From: CAVQFO01 sp963711725
GTDB taxonomy: Bacteria > Pseudomonadota > Gammaproteobacteria > Nitrococcales > Aquisalimonadaceae
DNA length: 9,249 nucleotides
Direction: 5' to 3'
Assembly: GCA_963711725.1 (NCBI GenBank)
Contig: CAVQFO010000034.1
Coordinates: forward strand, 1-9,249
Shown here in pieces: positions 8,251-9,249 of this stretch. The stretch's first letter is position 1. Every line of letters begins with the position of its first letter. The notes beneath the pieces are model-generated. The model did not search any database and had not been told where the DNA came from. It worked only from the letters and a program-made list of their open reading frames with translations. Position numbers and translations under genes: made by a program.

Positions 8251-9203
8251 TAAACAGCCGGTTGCGCGGCGAAAAATGCTGTTCCTCGTCCCACAGCAGT
8301 TCCGGACGCAGCTCGATGAAAAGCCACTTCTTGTGGACCGCCTTGCGCCAACGCAGATCGATGAAGTACTGGGTCACGTGGTCGTTGGGATTGCTCTGGC
8401 CGCGGACGCCCACCTGATAGAGCAATGCGTTCGTCGGGCTGAACTCCCGGGAGACATAAAAGTCCTGGCTGTAGAAAAAGCCATGCTCCGGGCGGACCCA
8501 GGTCACTTCGGTCTCGGACCGGAAGAAATGGCTGGCCGGCAGCGGCCGTTGCCAGAGCATGTTCACGCTGGTGCGAAGATCGTCGTGGGAATTCCATTCC
8601 ACCGAAGGCGACAGCCGCATTTCCCATTCCTGGTAGAACCAGGAATGGCGGGCCCGGGAACGAACGAACACCCGCGAGGGCACACGCAGCCGCACACCGG
8701 CATCGGTGGTCAGGTCCCACTCGTGGGCCAGCTGGTTGAAATAACGAAGGCCCGCCGAATACTCCTGATCCTGATGGGTGTCGGCGGTAACCAGCTCAGC
8801 AGCGGCGCTGGGCGTCGACACCGCTCCCCTGGGTGGTCTCGTCGGTACTCTCGATGACCAGGCTCAGTCGCCTTTGCGTGCGGGGTAGCGCCAAGTGCAG
8901 GCGCACCTTGGGCTGAGTGTCCACGTTGCCACTCTCCAGCAGAGACTCAAAGCCGATGCGCAACTGGCTCTCGCGGCCGGTCCGGCGATACTCCTCGGTA
9001 CCGAACAGGTTGTCCAGCCAATGGCCCAACTCCACCACTTCCCGCGACATGGACTGTTGGGTATCGTCGACGGCGGCGAGGTATGAGGTATCATCGAATC
9101 CTCGCGTGGTCTCGGTGGAATCCGCGTTCGCGGCAATGGCTCTCGCGGCCGGGCAGAGCGCGGCCATGGCACCGTACAGAAGAATCAATGACCGAATCGA
9201 CAA
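8213..9203 (-). CDS. Exported beta-strand-rich envelope protein of unknown function (one frameshift)
   Basis: About 329 residues after repair. A TTG at 9203 gives a classical signal peptide, MSIRSLILLYGAMAALCPAA then RAIA, with likely cleavage after AIA and no cysteine at the site, so it is not a lipoprotein. No ATG fits before the signal peptide, and the ribosome binding site is weak. A helical/acidic stretch follows (VVELGHWLDNLFGTEEYRR). The rest alternates polar and aromatic/hydrophobic residues in short strands: ESQLRIGFESLLE, KVRLHLALPRTQRRLSLVIE, AGLRYFNQL, HSWFYQEWEMRLSPSVEW, ALLYQVGVRG and QYFIDLRWRK, ending ITVEALFGDLDR. This looks like an outer-membrane barrel or a periplasmic beta protein. 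The frame break is a single base near 8810-8832. The stop (8213-8215) overlaps the epimerase tail, convergently. I cannot name the family beyond a pattern seen in uncharacterised gammaproteobacterial proteins. Confidence 0.7.
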
Positions 9204-9249
9204 CGTCTTGTTTTCCGTTCTTATGGGCGACGGTGAGTCCGCGGGCCGC

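Noticed and set aside
1..9249. CRISPR arrays, tRNA or rRNA genes, insertion sequences
   Set aside because: No regularly spaced repeats, cloverleaf or ribosomal sequence, transposase or terminal inverted repeats were seen on either strand.

Overview
This is a GC-rich window (roughly two thirds G+C by eye) with compactly packed genes. The family mix is a two-membrane-segment PAS-PAS-GGDEF-EAL protein, a YfcH/TIGR01777-type epimerase, a DUF445 membrane protein, a DUF1611 plus dipeptide-epimerase pair, and a signal-peptide-bearing beta-strand-rich envelope protein. Together these suggest a gammaproteobacterium, possibly a halophilic or sulfur-oxidising lineage such as Ectothiorhodospiraceae. That placement is inference from gene content only.

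Layout: (1) 1-315, minus strand: 5' part of a short multi-span membrane protein running off the left edge. (2) 316-517: divergent spacer with a consensus TATAAT box on the minus strand and a 17-bp dyad. (3) 518-3671, plus: a large membrane-bound c-di-GMP turnover protein with sensor domain, two PAS, GGDEF and EAL. (4) 3760-4670, plus: NAD(P)-binding epimerase of the TIGR01777/YfcH type. (5) 4694-5919, minus, convergent with the epimerase: DUF445 membrane protein. (6) 5920-6081: divergent spacer with two small inverted repeats. (7) 6082-7135 and 7132-8250, plus, overlapping by 4 bp: a DUF1611 P-loop protein and an enolase-superfamily epimerase. This pair corresponds to the DgcN/DgcA D-glutamate catabolism pair. 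(8) 8213-9203, minus: exported beta-rich protein of unknown function whose stop overlaps the tail of the epimerase gene.

Almost every gene is broken by single-base insertions or deletions, about twenty in 9.2 kb, mostly in or beside G, C or A runs. In each case the protein family continues cleanly in another frame. Because unrelated genes on both strands share this, sequencing or assembly error explains it better than gene decay. I therefore annotate full-length genes across the frame changes and list the breakpoints. DUF445 also carries one in-frame TAA.

The most interesting biology is the dgcN-dgcA pair. By established family knowledge it would N-acetylate D-glutamate and racemise the product, recovering glutamate from cell-wall-derived or environmental D-glutamate. 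The c-di-GMP protein is also notable: after frame repair it retains all signature residues for both synthesis and breakdown plus an RxxD inhibition site.
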